Positions 1 to 13,979 of a stretch of 64,000 nt of DNA are shown in pieces (position 1 is the stretch's first letter; the number at the start of each line of letters is the position of its first letter). The notes beneath the pieces are model-generated. The model did not search any database. It saw only the letters and a program-made list of their open reading frames with translations, and had not been told where the DNA came from. The stretch comes from Whitmania pigra (taxonomy: Eukaryota > Annelida > Clitellata > Hirudinida > Haemopidae): the NCBI GenBank assembly GCA_021613335.1, contig JAJTWR010000450.1, positions 431,001 through 495,000 of the forward strand. Reading direction: 5' to 3'. Made by a program: the position numbers and the translations under genes.

Positions 1-2285
1 GTCCTTCCAAAGGGGGTGGTGTAAAAGAAAAAAGAACAGTGAAAGGTTGATTAATTTGAGGAAGAGAACTGATCGTTCAATTATTCAGGATTGGCGCTGT
101 TCATGGGGAGTCGTTGGTAGGACTAAGATTATGATTAACAGTTCTATTATCTGCCAGCCATGCACCGTGCTAAGTAAATCAAAGACTCCTAACGTCCTCC
201 TTTCTGCTTCTTTCTGTCCATCTTTATCTTTCAATCCCCTCCTTTTTTTGTCTCTCTTTCACTCTTTCTGTCATCTCTATCCTTCTTATCCTGCTAGGTG
301 TATTCTTTCAAATCCGTTTCATATTTTCTCAACGGCCATTTCGGTCGGGAGTTTTCTTTTACGACTGTCAAGTGTCGAGAGGGGCAATATTTATCAATGA
401 GCTTGTGTTATTTTTAGGACACAAAGCATTTTTTTTTCTTACCCTCCCTTTTTCTTATTCTCGCCGTCTCACTCTCTGGCGTGCTTTTGTGAGGAGCATC
501 TGATGAAATATACATGCTCCTGATGATGATGAACGCTTTCAAGAACCGAATGAAACAAAGTGGACGTTCAAAGAACATTGGAACTCTGTTTTTAAAAGTG
601 ACTTTTTTTTATCAATCCTATCCAACCCTATCGCTCCATCCTTCCTTCCTTTCTCTTCCTCCTAATCAGCTTTTCATCTCAGAATGAAAAGACATCTGAA
701 CGGCCCTTGTAAGATTCCATTCGCCATTGCAAGACTCGATGGCTGAACGGCGCCTTCAATTTTGAATAATAACACTTGTTATTAACGTTATCTCCATTAC
801 TGTTGTTATAATTATTGTTGTTGTTGTAGACGTTGTAGTCGTTATTATTATCATCGAGCTATTGTTTGTAAATGCGATTTGAGGCGCAAATTGTTTGTAC
901 TGAAAGCGCCTACGAATTGATTGAGATCGACTCACGGTTCGACAGATTCATTCATTCATTTACTCATTCATTCATTCATTCTTCCCTTTTTTTCCTGCTT
1001 GTTTTCTTTTTAAAGTTCGAATTAATCGCAACCAATATCTCTTTCCGAGCGTTTAAATTGCTTCCTGTTCGGCAGAATATTCGTTACGTCATGCATTATG
1101 CAAGCTTCACTTTAACTTTTCACCGCTTATACGAACACTGACGAATCTCCTTTCCACAGATTCCTCAAGATTCAACTTTCTGCTATGGCTCCATTTTTTC
1201 CTCTCGTCGTGATGAGACAATCATGGACTGTTTTCTTTTTGGATTTTCAAAATAATTATTCCCTTCTTAATTTAATTCCTTTTCTTGAGAGAGAGAACGA
1301 GAGAGACAGACAAGCTGAGAGAGACAGACAGGCAGAGACAGAGACACGCACAGAGAGATAGAGAGAGCGAGAGATATATAGAGAAAAAAAGAAAGAGGAA
1401 TCGCCTCTAATGGATTCCTCGTTTTGTCGTTATAACGTCTGAGGGGATAAAAAGTCGTAAATTAGCGACTGTTATTAAAGCAGAAGGAAGCTTTATTAAT
1501 GATCACACAAACATGCAACTACGCCAACGATGATGATGACGATGACGATGATGTCATCATTCGGACAAATTTATTCCAAAATCACTTCCGCCTATCTCCC
1601 TGTCATTCTACCCCCTCTCCTATTCCTCGATTCCCGCCAATGTGTAGGTACACTTGCCTACGAGAGCACGCAAGCACGGACCGGAAATTCAAGTCGTGGC
1701 ACGTGATGTGGGCTTCTAATTATTACCATCCTCTGGAATTTTCAACTTACTCCAGCTCCAGATAGGTTCTATCTCTTTTCTTTCTCATTCTCTCTCTCTC
1801 TCAATCTATTTCTCTCTGCCTCACCTTGTTTGTGATTTGTACCTCCCTGGTCGGTGCTTTACATCCGCCCCTCGGTTCTCGATGTCCTGTACGGTCGAGG
1901 TGTCTCATCATGGAATGCTTCATTGCCCGGCTCACTCCTCACTCTATCGCTCAACTTCTTCACTCGTTCATTCACTCCGTCACTCCTCTTAATGATTCCT
2001 CGGTTTTTCCTTCACTCCATCTACACCTGCCTCCTCCGAGTATATTCATTCCTGCTTGGTTTTCTTTCCTCGGTTGATTCCGCAGAGGCTTGCATTGTGT
2101 TTACCCTGTCGTGTCCAGAATTTATCATCTTCGCCACCTGCGGCATTGTCAGACCTGAGGGTATTGAGTTCTATCATTCCAAGGCAGGATGGTATTTTTT
2201 TTCCAAGGCAGGATGGTGTAAATGAAATGGACGTCAACAAAATACGCATATGCCAGACCGGTGTTTAAGCGTCATTTGGAGAGAT

Positions 2286-2338
2286 TATTATTATTATTAT
2301 TATTTTTTTTTTTTTTATTATTATTATTGTTATTATTA
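2286..2338. repeat. (TTA)n microsatellite
   Basis: A short ATT/TTA run interrupted by a T tract, within the large intron. Confidence 0.9.
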
Positions 2339-2807
2339 ATCATTTATCCTTGCTTCCAGCGTATCATCGTTGACTTTTCATCATTCATTCTAGCTTCTTC
2401 AAAAACTCATCGACGTCTGCTTAGACTCTCGAGTGAGTCTAATTATTTACTCTCGAATCTTTTCCTGATATCTTATTTTCTTAGCAAACAAATGATAAAC
2501 GTATCCATTGAAAAAGCTCATCCTTCACAACACCCTTCTACATTGACCACTAAGGCTGTCCAGCGCAACCAATGTTAGTGACGTCATCAACATCATCGTC
2601 GTCGTCGTCGTCGTCTTCATCATCTTTCTGAAGGGTTAAGACTGACTTTAGAAGGTGGATCTCTGAGATGAATCCCGAGGGTGATTCTGGGACCGTGGTG
2701 CACGATTATCCACAGTCGTTTGTTTGTCCGTGATGTTCTGTCATTGTCGGTCCTATCTTTTCCATCCTCATGTTCTTCACCTCGACCTTTCTGTTCGAGC
2801 TGCCCAA

Positions 2808-2990
2808 TTCATCATCATCATCATCATCGTCATATCTTTACCATCATTATCTTTATCATCGTATCTTCATCATCATCTTTATCATCGTATCTTCATCATT
2901 ATCTTCATGATCACCATCATAATCATAATCATCATCATCATCATCATCACGACCATCATCACATCATCACCACCATTCTCATATTCATCC
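2808..2990. repeat. (ATC)n interrupted microsatellite
   Basis: Imperfect ATC/TCA trinucleotide tract. In other frames it reads as poly-His or poly-Ile/Ser, which is not coding. Confidence 0.9.
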
Positions 2991-3168
2991 CCTTCCATGG
3001 AGGAGAGACCTTGTATATGCTCGGGTGAAGTAATAGTCGTTTAAGTATGAGGACATTTATCTCCTGCTGGATCTAATTGCGGTCCACGTTTTGAAAGCCT
3101 GTCACTGTTGCTTGCTTTCATTTCTGGCATTTTGTTTCTTTTGTTATTATTAATCTAAAATATTGGTG

Positions 3169-3326
<158 letters not shown>

Positions 3327-3445
3327 TCATCATCATCATCGCCACCACCATCAACGTTATTGCTACTGTTGGTACTATTATTGTTATTTTTATTATTTCC
3401 ACAACAATCGCTATCGACATTGACTCAGCAGTATTTCTTTGTAGC

Positions 3446-3814
3446 TGACTATAATTTTATATATATGACTATAATTTTATATATGTGACTATAATATTAT
3501 ATATACGACTATAATTTTATATATACGACTATAATTTTATATATACGACTATAATTTTATATATATGACTAATTTTATATATATGACTATAATTTTATAT
3601 ATATGATTATAATTTTATATATGTGACTATAATTTTATATATATGACTATAATTTTATATATACGACTATAATGTTATATATACGACTATAATTTTATAT
3701 ATACGACTATAATTTTATATATATGACTATAATTTTATATATACGACTATAATTTTATATATATGACTATAATTTTATATATACGACTATAATTATATAT
3801 ATATGACTATAATT
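3446..3814. repeat. 20-bp AT-rich minisatellite, about 18 copies
   Basis: Tandem array of a 20-bp unit, YGACTATAATTTTATATATA, with about 18 copies. Copies differ mainly at the first base (T or C) and at single positions inside the AT core; one copy is short by two bases. It lies inside the presumed ZNF608/609 intron. Confidence 0.95.
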
Positions 3815-4191
3815 TATTTCATCGACATCTGGAAATGAGTCCCTTGTTCAAAAGGAACAACACTTTTAAACATTTGTACGATCATCCGACTATTTCTTGA
3901 ACCAATTATGGTCAGTTCTCAAAACGACCAATTGAATTGAAAACTACTAGTGAGTAATGGTAATAATAATAATGATGATGATAGTAATAATTAGCATAAT
4001 AAAAATAATAAAGTACTACATTTAAAGAATATTAATTGTCAAATTTAAGGAGATTTCATTTTTTCGTTGAAAGATTCTGTGTTGTTATGATTTTGAGGAT
4101 TTATCAACTCAAAACTGTTTATTAGATTCTTTCAATTTCAATCGAAGATCTCTCAATTCGTCATTGTTGTCATAATCGACGTCAATGGTCG

Positions 4192-4245
4192 CATCATCAT
4201 CATCGTCATCACCACCACCATCATCATCATCATCATCAACCATTT
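4192..4245. repeat. (ATC)n microsatellite
   Basis: Short ATC/ACC tract in the same intron. Confidence 0.85.
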
Positions 4246-4812
4246 TAAAGAAGCCTCCTCCTCCTCCTCTCAGCGTACGTGTGACTCAGTCTGTCTCGAG
4301 GCATTCATCCGACTTCTGTTGTTATTCAATGGAATGGCAGAAAAATGATTTCCATATTTTATTCCATCCTAAGCTTAGATTTATTTAGATAATTTATGCA
4401 CAACTTTTCCCTTTTCATTGACTTGGAGAGTGATGAATGCTTTTTGTTTTTCTTGGTCGAAAATGACGTCCTGTCTTCTTTCGTTTACAACTCCCTCTTC
4501 CACACTCCCCCTTCCACCCCCGACCCCCTTCCATCCTTCCCTTCCACCCCCAAAATCCTGCTACCTACCTTGTCCCGCGGCTTTAATGGCAACCCGAACG
4601 TTTGTCAGTCTTCTTTGTATTTTATGGACTCGTGATTTTTAGTTTCTCGCTATTTCTGCCATCGCACCTGAATTAAATGTCGAAGCAGCTGAATGCGATT
4701 ATTTCGGCCGCCCATAATCGACTCCAATTATTCCTGGCAGCATTTAATTAAGAACAATTCAGCTTTTTCTCGGAACCTTTCTTTTAAATTGTTTGTTTCT
4801 TTTAGTTTTTTG

Positions 4813-4950
4813 TCGTTGTTGTTGTTGTTGTGACTGTTGATGTTGTTGTTAATGTTGATGCTGTTGTGAATGTTGTTGTTGTGATTGTTGATGCTCTCGT
4901 CGTGGATGTTGATGTTGTCGTCGTGGATGTTGTTGCGACCGCTGTTTGTT
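4813..4950. repeat. (GTT)n degenerate tract
   Basis: GTTGTT-rich stretch with interspersed GAT and CGT triplets, a decayed trinucleotide repeat. Confidence 0.8.
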
Positions 4951-7900
4951 GTTGAAAGTATTTTGAATCTCTTCCCTACCGTCTAATTATCTGACGACGG
5001 TTCCAAAGAATCGTTTCATGAAGCCACTGTGTTAACTATATTGATTGCACATCCTTTCTTCTGCTGCGATGCTGTCCTCATGACGTCAGCGTCAGAGAAA
5101 CGGAAGAAGAGAAAATAAAGTAAAAGTATGTTCTTCCTCGACATGAAAATGGATTCCGCTCATGAGCATGTCTCATCAACACTGCATTTGCCAGTCTTTT
5201 ATTTTGAAACCATCCTTGAGCTTCTCTCGACGATGATTGTCCAGAATGCGACCTTTCCATGCCCCCCGGGAATTCCTTTTGCACGAAAAAAAAAACGTCA
5301 TACGACGCTTTTTCTAATTTTCGTGTTTTATTTTAATTTGCAAGTAATTTTTTTTTATTTAATCCGCGCGTGAAAGGTGAAATCTTTTCATGCTGTTGGG
5401 TCGTATTTGTTAGGGGGGGTGTGGTTCGAGGGAGACAGCCAGAGGGAAGGGAAGGAGATTGGAGGTGTCTGTTTGAATCTGCTGGGACTAATCCAGCTTA
5501 TTAGGAAAGGAGCGTCGACTTGTAAGAATTAAATAGACTGTAAACGGCCGATGTCGGATGAATGACAATGTAACACAATCCATCCATTCCATTGCTTCCT
5601 GCTTAGGCTTTTAATCCATCAGATGAATTTTCCCATTTCTCCCGGTTGCATATCCTGTGCGCTTAAACATCCCCAAAGTCTACTTGCCCGCGTGTGATTT
5701 GTACGAGGGTGTTTATACATTCATTTGCGGGATTAAGAATCCGATACTCTTTCTCGCACACTCTTGTGTTTGTATAAACAGATCTCTGAGAACTTGTTCG
5801 GTGTTTGTTAATTGTAGCCTAAAGATTGTCTGTCTGTCTGACACGCATTTGTCGAGTCGAGCCTCGATGATATTTTTTCGATTGGCAGCCATCATGTGTT
5901 CCTTTACTTTGGCCCGAACGCCGACGTCAATTTACTGGAACTGGATACGCTTGCCGCGAGTCTTTTCATTTCATTATGCACTCGGATAGCATCGAATGGC
6001 TTTTGAATTTCTGAGAGATCTCTGCTGAGAATGAATCTGTTCTTTTGGACTGAGCCAGTAAGATGTTCCACGGTAAGATGAAGACGATATTGTTGACTCC
6101 ATCCACGACCATCTCCGGAGGATCATCATGAATCTCTCTTGTTTGACGATCAACCGGTTAAAGCTTCCACTGTATTTACACTTTGTTCTCATTTCCTCAT
6201 CTCCTCGGTCGATTCATTTCTCGACGTTTGCTTGTTTTTTCTTTCTTGCTTCCTGCTGTCTAGTCGGGCGTGTTTGTAATTTTCTCTGAAAAACCCACGG
6301 AGACACACGAGATGCGAGAGGAGAATGGGGAATGAAAAATGCTTCTGATTCTGCTCGTACCATTGATTTTCATCTCTTTTATTGTATCTTTATCGGCCTC
6401 CTTTTATCTGTTTATTTGCTCGCCGCCCTGACATTTTCGTCTCTCTCTCTTGCTTCGGCCGTTCTCCTGGCTGGCTTGATTCGATTAAATGGATCGTTTT
6501 TTATCAGTAGGTGAATGATCGCCAATGCTTAGGAGTGTAATAAAAAGCAGTTGCTCTTCCGCGCGGTAATGATGATGAAGCGAACCGGCCTCGTAGGAAC
6601 ACAAGGAGTTACATTAATATGGAGCTGTTACGTTCTGACGCCATCCTTCCTCGGCCGTTCTCTCAATCGTTCTTTCCATTTCCTCGGTTTTACGTGTCAC
6701 TGGCTGCCCTCAAAAGATTTCTTTCCTTCGTTTCCACACAGTAAGCTACAAATGTTGCTTTCTAAGAGAAATATTAGTCTTTCTAAACTGCTCCGATTTT
6801 TGGCATCGTCGAAGCGGCCAAGGACAATGCACACTGATTGTGACGAATGTCTTCTGCCGTGCACTGACGCCATCAGAGCGTATCTTTCTTCTTGCCGTCG
6901 TCGTCTTTTGACAAGCATCACGCTGCGAATCTCTAGGTGTTGTCGCGCTGTGTAATTTCGTAATCCACGCTCGGATTTATTACTCGCGACATGCGATGAT
7001 ATTGACCCGCACGAGATACCCCACATCCTCGATAACATCGCCTGAGTGGGAGCAGACGTATTAAGCTCTGTCTGCTTTCCAAATTAATCATGGACGGCCT
7101 TTTGGCCAGCAGGTTCCATAGCAAGTGTTTGGAGTTGCTTTCCTATAAATCTTTTCTCTCCCTGTTCCTCGGAACGTAGCAAAGAGTGCTTAAAAGAATT
7201 TGAAACAAAGGCAAAGCAAAGGGCTTGTGTCGTGTCACACGAGTGTGGAAGTATGTTCTCGTCGAAGCTGGTTCCAGAGATATTCCAGCAACTGGAACAA
7301 TAACTAACAACTGTAATGATTGTAATGAAACTGATATGTAAATTATTGAAATTGTATGAAACTTCAGTCCGATTCTTTATCAAAACAGGGAGATATTTGA
7401 TATGAAATTGGTCTCAGTTGAGCCCATGGAAGACACCAGCCATGAATTTATGTGAGCGATCCCTAGAGTTCTTTGTTGTCGTGAGAGGTCAAATTGTTTT
7501 TGGCAGATCTGTGCACAGTGTGCATTTCACACGCCGAAGTTTTAGAGAAAAAAGTAACCAAAAACGATTTAGTGCCATCTAACGAACAAGATATGCTTGG
7601 CAATTTGTACGAGACCGTCTTCAATACCCGTCGTCGGTCACGTGAAAAAATTGAATGCAGCGGGGACCTCGGCGCGACTTCTTTTTTTTTATCGGCAGAG
7701 ACAACCAATCTGGAGGCAAATTGCTTTCCGAGGTTGGACTTTCTAAGGATGTCGTCTCCAAGTGATGCTCTCTCGTTCTGTTTGCGTTTGTTCGAGTGTG
7801 CGGGCCTATCCGTCCGTGCACAGAATGGGTAGAATGGCTCGGATGAACTGCCGGAGGGTTGCACCAGGTCCTCTTATTGAGTTGTCATAAAATCTCTAAT

Positions 7901-8470
7901 CTTTCTTTCATGTCCACAGTAACGCAGTGCTCAGAACACTTCCAGCCAGTTAAGTGTTTCCCAATGCCGCCGTAAAGCATCAAGACGCATACTTGAGACC
8001 GGATAATGCTACTCAGACAGAGGGAAAGAGAGAGAGAAAGATGGGTAGAGCGAGAGGCAAGAGACGAATTAAGGCGTGTCTCTTGTCCCATTGTGAAGCT
8101 GGAGAAATTTTCTCGAAAGATGTCATGCTCGCTTCGACCATTCGTCGTCTGGCATTGTTAGCCTCCGGGGAATTATTGACCAATTTCAACAAATTCAAGA
8201 TACGCTGTACCGCATGAGTGATTTTCCTTTATATTAAAAGGGCCTATTTTTTCCCTCCTTTTTTTTTTATTTGCTTCGCTCGAGCGCTCACCCGGTCGAA
8301 GGCATTAAATTTCGTTCGAGACTTTTTCCGACCGACGCTTAACGCCGGGTTTTAATTCTTAGCGGAGATTCAATCCTGCAATTTAAGATTTCAATGTTTT
8401 TTTCTTTCTTTCTTTCTTTTTGAGGTCCGTTGTTTTTCAGAAATCTGAAATGATGTAACATGTTTTCCAG

Positions 8471-11400
8471 GTATTCTGGTGGTTAACGTGACCTGGAGAG
8501 GGAAGACCTACGTGGGTACGCTGATGGACTCCACCAAGCACCACTGGGCACCGCCAAGGTATGCACCTCGTACCGTTTGATGATTTTTAATCGGACGTCT
8601 GAACCCTCCGAATATTTACTCTAGCGAGCCGGGAGCGAAAGAGTTCCGAAGTTTGTTTTGTTTTTATTTTTTCGGGCTTATAAATTATTTCGCAGAATCC
8701 TTCAGAGAAATTAGATCTTAACACTGACAGGCGCAGATTTTTCAGTTGTGCTTCGACTGCAAGAGGAGGAATTTCTCCATTTCTTTTCTCCTTTGATTTT
8801 TCCATTTCCAGATCTTTTGTTTCATTTTTTATGGAACTCGATCGTCGTCCGTTTGGTCCCGTATTCTCGTATTTCCGTCCGATTTTATTTTACTTCAAAA
8901 GCTGAAAAAGTTATGAAAAAGATTTCTTTTTATTTTAAGAAAACCTACATTTAAGTTGCTTCCCTCACAACCTCCTCGAACCATCTCCTGCCACTTTTCG
9001 CAGAAACGCGACGAAGTTTTTCTCTCTTTTCGAGGGTCATTAATTTTACATCCTCCCGTGACAGAGGTCGGATCGGTCGTGTCCTCGGAAATAAAATTTT
9101 AAAAGGCGCTCGGCCGTTTCTCGGCGAATGAATATTGATAAAGAAAGCTGTTGCCTCTTCTAAATCATTTGATCGTCTTCTGAGTGGCTTTTGAAAGCGA
9201 GTTGTTTCTGTGAGAATTAGCAAAATGATAATTTATGCTTTGTGCTGTCCACTTTGCTTAGAATTGCTGGATAATTAATTATTATTATACCGTTGTTAAT
9301 TATTCCACCATTATTCCATTCATTATTCTTCAGAAAGCCTTCCTTGGTCTTTTTTTTTTTTGACACTCTCAACTTTCTTCTTAATTAGACTTGCAAGTGC
9401 ATAATTGAGCCATAAAAATGTTGATGTTATTGTTAATTATTATTTTCTATCATCGTCTCATCTCAGGTTCTCAGAAGAGGATGTCAACAGTTCCACCCAG
9501 TATGCCCACGGCGGATGGGGCGGAACCAGCCACCACCATCAGAAATCCAGGGCCGAAGAGACCGCAGCGGAGACCAGGAAGCCGAGACGATGCAGGAAGG
9601 ATGCGGCAGCTCTGGCTTCTCATCAGTCAAGAACCTCGAAGAATTCTCATCTCTCGAACTCTGCCAAGGAGAACCAGCCGTCGGCGGGCAACGAGATTCA
9701 GTCGAGCAAAAATAAAGTAGGCTTGTTCGAGTGCCAAGAAGAGAACTGCAGCAAAAAGTTTAAACATCTGGCTGGACTGCGTTACCACCAGAGTCATGCC
9801 CACTGCCGCAAGAAGGAAAAGGACAAGTCTTCTGCCTCGGACAGTCGATCTTCTCCGTCGGGCAAAAGTTCGGAAAAGCACCCTCCCAGAACGAAAACGC
9901 CGGAAGATGCTTCTAACAAAACTAGTCCGGTAGCGAGCGCTTGCACGCCGGGATTGTCGTCGAACCAACCCAAGCTTCCGTCTGATGACCCTTCCAACAA
10001 GGTTTTAACTGAAACGACGAAGTTACCATCTCCGACGGATTTATGTTCATTGTTGAAAGATGAACCAAAGTCGACCGAAGCCGACAAAGACATTGACAAC
10101 ATTGGCTTGTCCTTGGTCAAAAGTTCCGATGCATCTGTCCAAAAGACGTCGTCGCTCGTGGAGAACTTAACAAAAGAAGGAAAACCAGCATGCTCTGAGG
10201 GCAAGAACAACTTCACCAATGCGTCTCTTCTGAATATTTCCAAAAAGGAAGCTTTTGACCTTAGAGTGGAACCTAAAGAAGTTCTCACGTCTTCTTCAGA
10301 TGTCCAGAACTCCAGTGAACTCAAAGTGGAGTCTGGAAGAATCGATCAGCCAGTTTCTCTGGCAGGAAATCCAGCGTCCAGACTCCACGACAGCAGCAGG
10401 AAGCATTCGTCGCTCGCGCCGACTCAAGACGCTCAGAGACACTGTTCCAGCTCGTCGCTGTCGTCCTCGTCCAACGTGAAGAAGCATCACTTGGCTCCGG
10501 AAACTTTTACGTCGAGCAAAAAGCTCAAGCTCTCCGAAGAAATAAGGGAGGAAGATCACTTCTACAAGGCATTCAGATCCATGTTCGAGAATTCCTTCGA
10601 GTATTCCATGCTCATGGACCCCATTTATAGGGCACAGGCCTTTCCCATGATCGGGGATCCTCTTCTGTTCCACAAGAATCTCGACCTTAGGAACAAGGTG
10701 CCAAAAAATTGCTTCGACGACCTGAAACCGGTCGACATGAGCTCTAAAAAGACGTCAACTCCGAAACCAGAGACGCCCGGCTTTTGGCCGACCTATCTTC
10801 CGTCTGCCTCCATGGCCCAGAGTTCCGGACACTTTTTCGGGCCGCTCAAAGACAGCGGTTCCGACGTCATCTCCAGGTCTCTCAATGAAAATTTCTCCGG
10901 CCCTCTTCCGTCTCCGAAAGACAAATCTCTCCCCAAGCTTCAGCGCTTTCCTCCGACGGGTAGGTTCCTCGATCCCGTTACCGGCGGCAGCAAGGACGAA
11001 GGACCGCCTCTGAAAGGTTTTGAGCGAGACTTTAGCTACAAACAACATAAAAAGATTGAAGAACCTTCCGGTCAGAAGAATGGCAAACTGAAGGAAGACC
11101 TCAGGCGACCCTCTTCATCCAGTTACTCGAAGCAGGACATATTCCGGAGTCCTCTTCCTCCTCCTCTTCTCCCTTCATCTTTTCCTTTCTTCTCCGCCCA
11201 GCATCCCGGCAACTACTCCTCGCCTCACATGCCCCCCTACTCTCTCGATCCGCTGGAGAAACCTCCCCTTCATCCTCGACACCAGTCTTCGCATCTCTCG
11301 CCCACCGTGGGCGAAAGATTCAAATTCCCGAACGGCATCGATCCTCCCCCCAAGCAGGGAGGGGGAGGTCCGGGCGGAGGTAGGTCGCCGGCGGTTTCTC

Positions 11401-11872
11401 TTTCCTCTAAATCTCACCCGGATGCCCCGCCTCCTCCGAAGCACCATCTCCACACTCACCATCACACGCACATCATCAAGACGCCCTATCCCATGTACAG
11501 TCAGTATTTAGTTCTTCACTATTTTGGAATTTCTTGCCAGAATAATCTTGAATTATGTCTTTAAGAGATGAAAAGGTGATTATTTTGAATCGCTCGAAAT
11601 AGATAATTTTCCATGAGAATCAGAAAGCGAGGTGAGATTGCTTGCAATTAAGATGAGCGCCTGTAACCAATCAAATTGATGGATTCAGACATGGGAACGT
11701 TGAGTGCCCTTGATTGGATTTATTTTCCGTTGTGACGTTTTTTATCTCAGACTTTATAATTATTGAAGATTGTCTTCGTTGCTCTTATTAAGATGGAAAT
11801 GCAAGGGGACGATTCTCTTAAAACAAGTTTCCTTGTAAACCTTTAAAAATATTAATCTTGTAATTATTCAGC

Positions 11873-11927
<55 letters not shown>

Positions 11928-12107
11928 AGTAGATATAGATTGATTTAATTAAACTCAGATGGACATTAAGAACTCAACTAACCACCACAAAATTATTACA
12001 GTTTCACCATCATCACCATGTACTTTTTACTTTTTGCAGCATCCCTGTTGACGTCACCACCCATCGTACCAACCGTGGTCGTCCCCGAGATCTTCTCCCC
12101 CAAGTGA
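8471..12107 (+). CDS. ZNF608/ZNF609 (scribbler/brakeless-like) zinc-finger protein, 3' exons
   Basis: Three exons: 8471-8558, 9467-11499 and 12040-12107 (stop TGA 12105-12107). All junctions keep frame (phases 2, then 1) with GT/AG ends. The first exon encodes [20 protein letters not shown] and then WAPPR, a hallmark block of ZNF608/ZNF609. The large exon carries one C2H2 finger (FECQEENC, later [10 protein letters not shown]; near 9726-9803), then a long Ser/Pro/Lys-rich low-complexity region and a His-rich stretch. The short last exon ends [20 protein letters not shown], which resembles the conserved C-terminus. Family members act as nuclear transcriptional regulators or corepressors; Drosophila scribbler works in neural and eye development. 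The N-terminus is outside the window. The 3' end faces the PDZ gene tail to tail. The family call is firm; the choice between 608 and 609 is not possible, as invertebrates usually have one copy. Confidence 0.88.
11875..11926. repeat. (ATT)n microsatellite
   Basis: Pure trinucleotide run in the last intron of the ZNF608/609-like gene. Confidence 0.95.
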
Positions 12108-12412
12108 TCAGAGGGTCGATCCGCCCCCTTCAGTCAGCCGTGCCTCGGTGGCCCCTGAAGCTCTCGAAACGTTCTTTGGAGGACATGTGAAGATCGAGAT
12201 ATTGTCGAAATCCCGGAATGTCCGTTCGTCGTTTTTCCAATAGTTTGTTTCTCGCGCGAACGACCTCTGTCGAAGCCCTTTCCAGATCGTGGGATGAATT
12301 TTTGGGCTTTTTAAGTGCAATTTTTAAGTTGTTTTGCTTTCTCTTATCACGCTTTTAAACAAGAAAAAAAAACTGGAAATAATTTATCGCTTTTAAAGGA
12401 TTTATTCCGGTC

Positions 12413-12515
12413 TCATTTATTTATTTATTAATGTAATAAATATGTTTTTTTAATCGTTTCACATTTAATTTATTTATTAATATAATAAATATGTTTTTTT
12501 TAAATCGTTTCACAT
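12413..12515 (+). terminator. Duplicated polyadenylation-signal region
   Basis: About 300 bp after the ZNF608/609-like stop codon a segment of about 45 bp occurs twice in tandem. Each copy contains AATAAA (12435-12440 and about 12485-12490), then a T run and ATCGTTTCACAT. This is the likely 3' end of the transcript. The signal and duplication are seen directly; use as a poly(A) site is inferred. Confidence 0.55.
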
Positions 12516-13979
12516 CTCTGTTTCTGGAGGTCCATCGCTCGTCAAATCTCTCCCATGCAATGGAAACTAGGTTATAAATAAAAAAAATGTAAAAAAAATA
12601 ATTTTAAAAATGTAATAAAAAATAATTTTAAAAATGTGAGAACATTTCCACTATCAGGGGTCAAGCAAAGTGCGCATCATTCTTTCGCGGCAACATGGTT
12701 GTTATTCCAATTGAATTTCTGTTTGTAAACAAATTTCTAAACAAACCCTTCGGCGTCCAACGATTCTAAATCACGTCAGACCTGTGTGTTTTTGTTTTTG
12801 TTTTGTTACGTGGTGTTGGTTACTCTAAAAAATCGATGCCCTGCTGTTCGATCGAATTATTTATTATTGTTATTTATTATTATTATTACTGTTAATATTA
12901 TTATTATTGTCGTTGTTGTTTTCGTTTTAGTTAACGATTTATTACCTCTTGTTGCTTCAACATTGTTTCATTGAGGTGTCCATGCAACTTTACTTGTGTT
13001 GATAATATTCTATGATTATTAACTTTACTGTTATCATTCAATTATTCATCATTACCATAATGGTTATTGTTGTTATGACACCGGAATGAGGCGTGTACAG
13101 GAAACATGGACCCACTGCGAACAGGATAGGGAGATGTACCTCCCATTGTTTGAGACGACAGAATAACTTTTTAACTCGAGCAGAAATTCTGCTCTTTTAA
13201 GTTTTCTTCTTCTCAGAAGGATTTTTAAATGTAAATTATTAATTTAAATTTTTAAATGTAAATTTTTAAATTTCATTCGAGCGGAACAAGGGCTATGCCC
13301 GAGGACGGGGTTGGTTTCCGGTGCGCATTGTAGCGTAACGTAACGATTTACGCGCGTATGCTTAGGCAACGATGCAGATGTACAAATGGCTTCTATATTT
13401 TTGTTCTCTTTTTATTTTTGATTTCATTTCGAGTCTTAGAAAGTTAATGGATTGTTTAGGATCGATTATCGTCTGGAGTTTTTCCCGCCTCCGATGATGT
13501 GTCTGAATGTGCTTCTCGTTTGGTCCCATTCGCGCCACTGTCGTAGTCTGGTTTCTCCAGGTGTCGCCCTCGATGTTCGAGTATTTTTTATCGACACTGA
13601 AATGAAATTACACCGATTGAAGAGTAACATACAAACACTGCTACTCTTGTAGACAGCCGAGAGCGATTGTCACGTGGTAAATAATTTATTTTAACGAAAT
13701 AATTAATTATTAATATTCTCTTTCGATGATTATTGTCGGCTTTGCCTCCAATTCTGACTCAGACCAGACTTTTGGGGGCCTAAGGATCAAAGGTGCTGCT
13801 AATCACTTCGATATTTGCTCTTATGGGTGGATTGACAACATGAGGGTACTATTACGTCTGGAGTGACCACTTGTACGTGATCGAATTCACACGTGCGTCG
13901 ATTCGGTAAAGCACTGATTAATTCATTCGTTAATCGCTCCATCCATCCTTCGAACAATTCATCCATGCATCCGGACAAT
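12516..13979. other. Convergent intergenic region
   Basis: Between the tail-to-tail ZNF608/609-like and PDZ genes. It holds AT-rich tracts, an ATT/GTT run near 12860-12930 and CATC/CATT units near 13935-13990. No coding exon recognised. Confidence 0.6.

Noticed and set aside
6551..7124. Overlapping frames on both strands
   Set aside because: No domain, no splice-phase support; they shadow each other in intronic DNA.
7494..8040. Possible THAP-like CSEHF motif near 7930 after an open frame at 7494-7832
   Set aside because: The motif is in a short stretch soon ended by a stop and the other THAP cysteines and the AVPTIF-type element are missing; probably chance.
9627..10673. Minus-strand frames of 113-176 codons
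   Set aside because: Antisense shadows of the large ZNF608/609-like exon.
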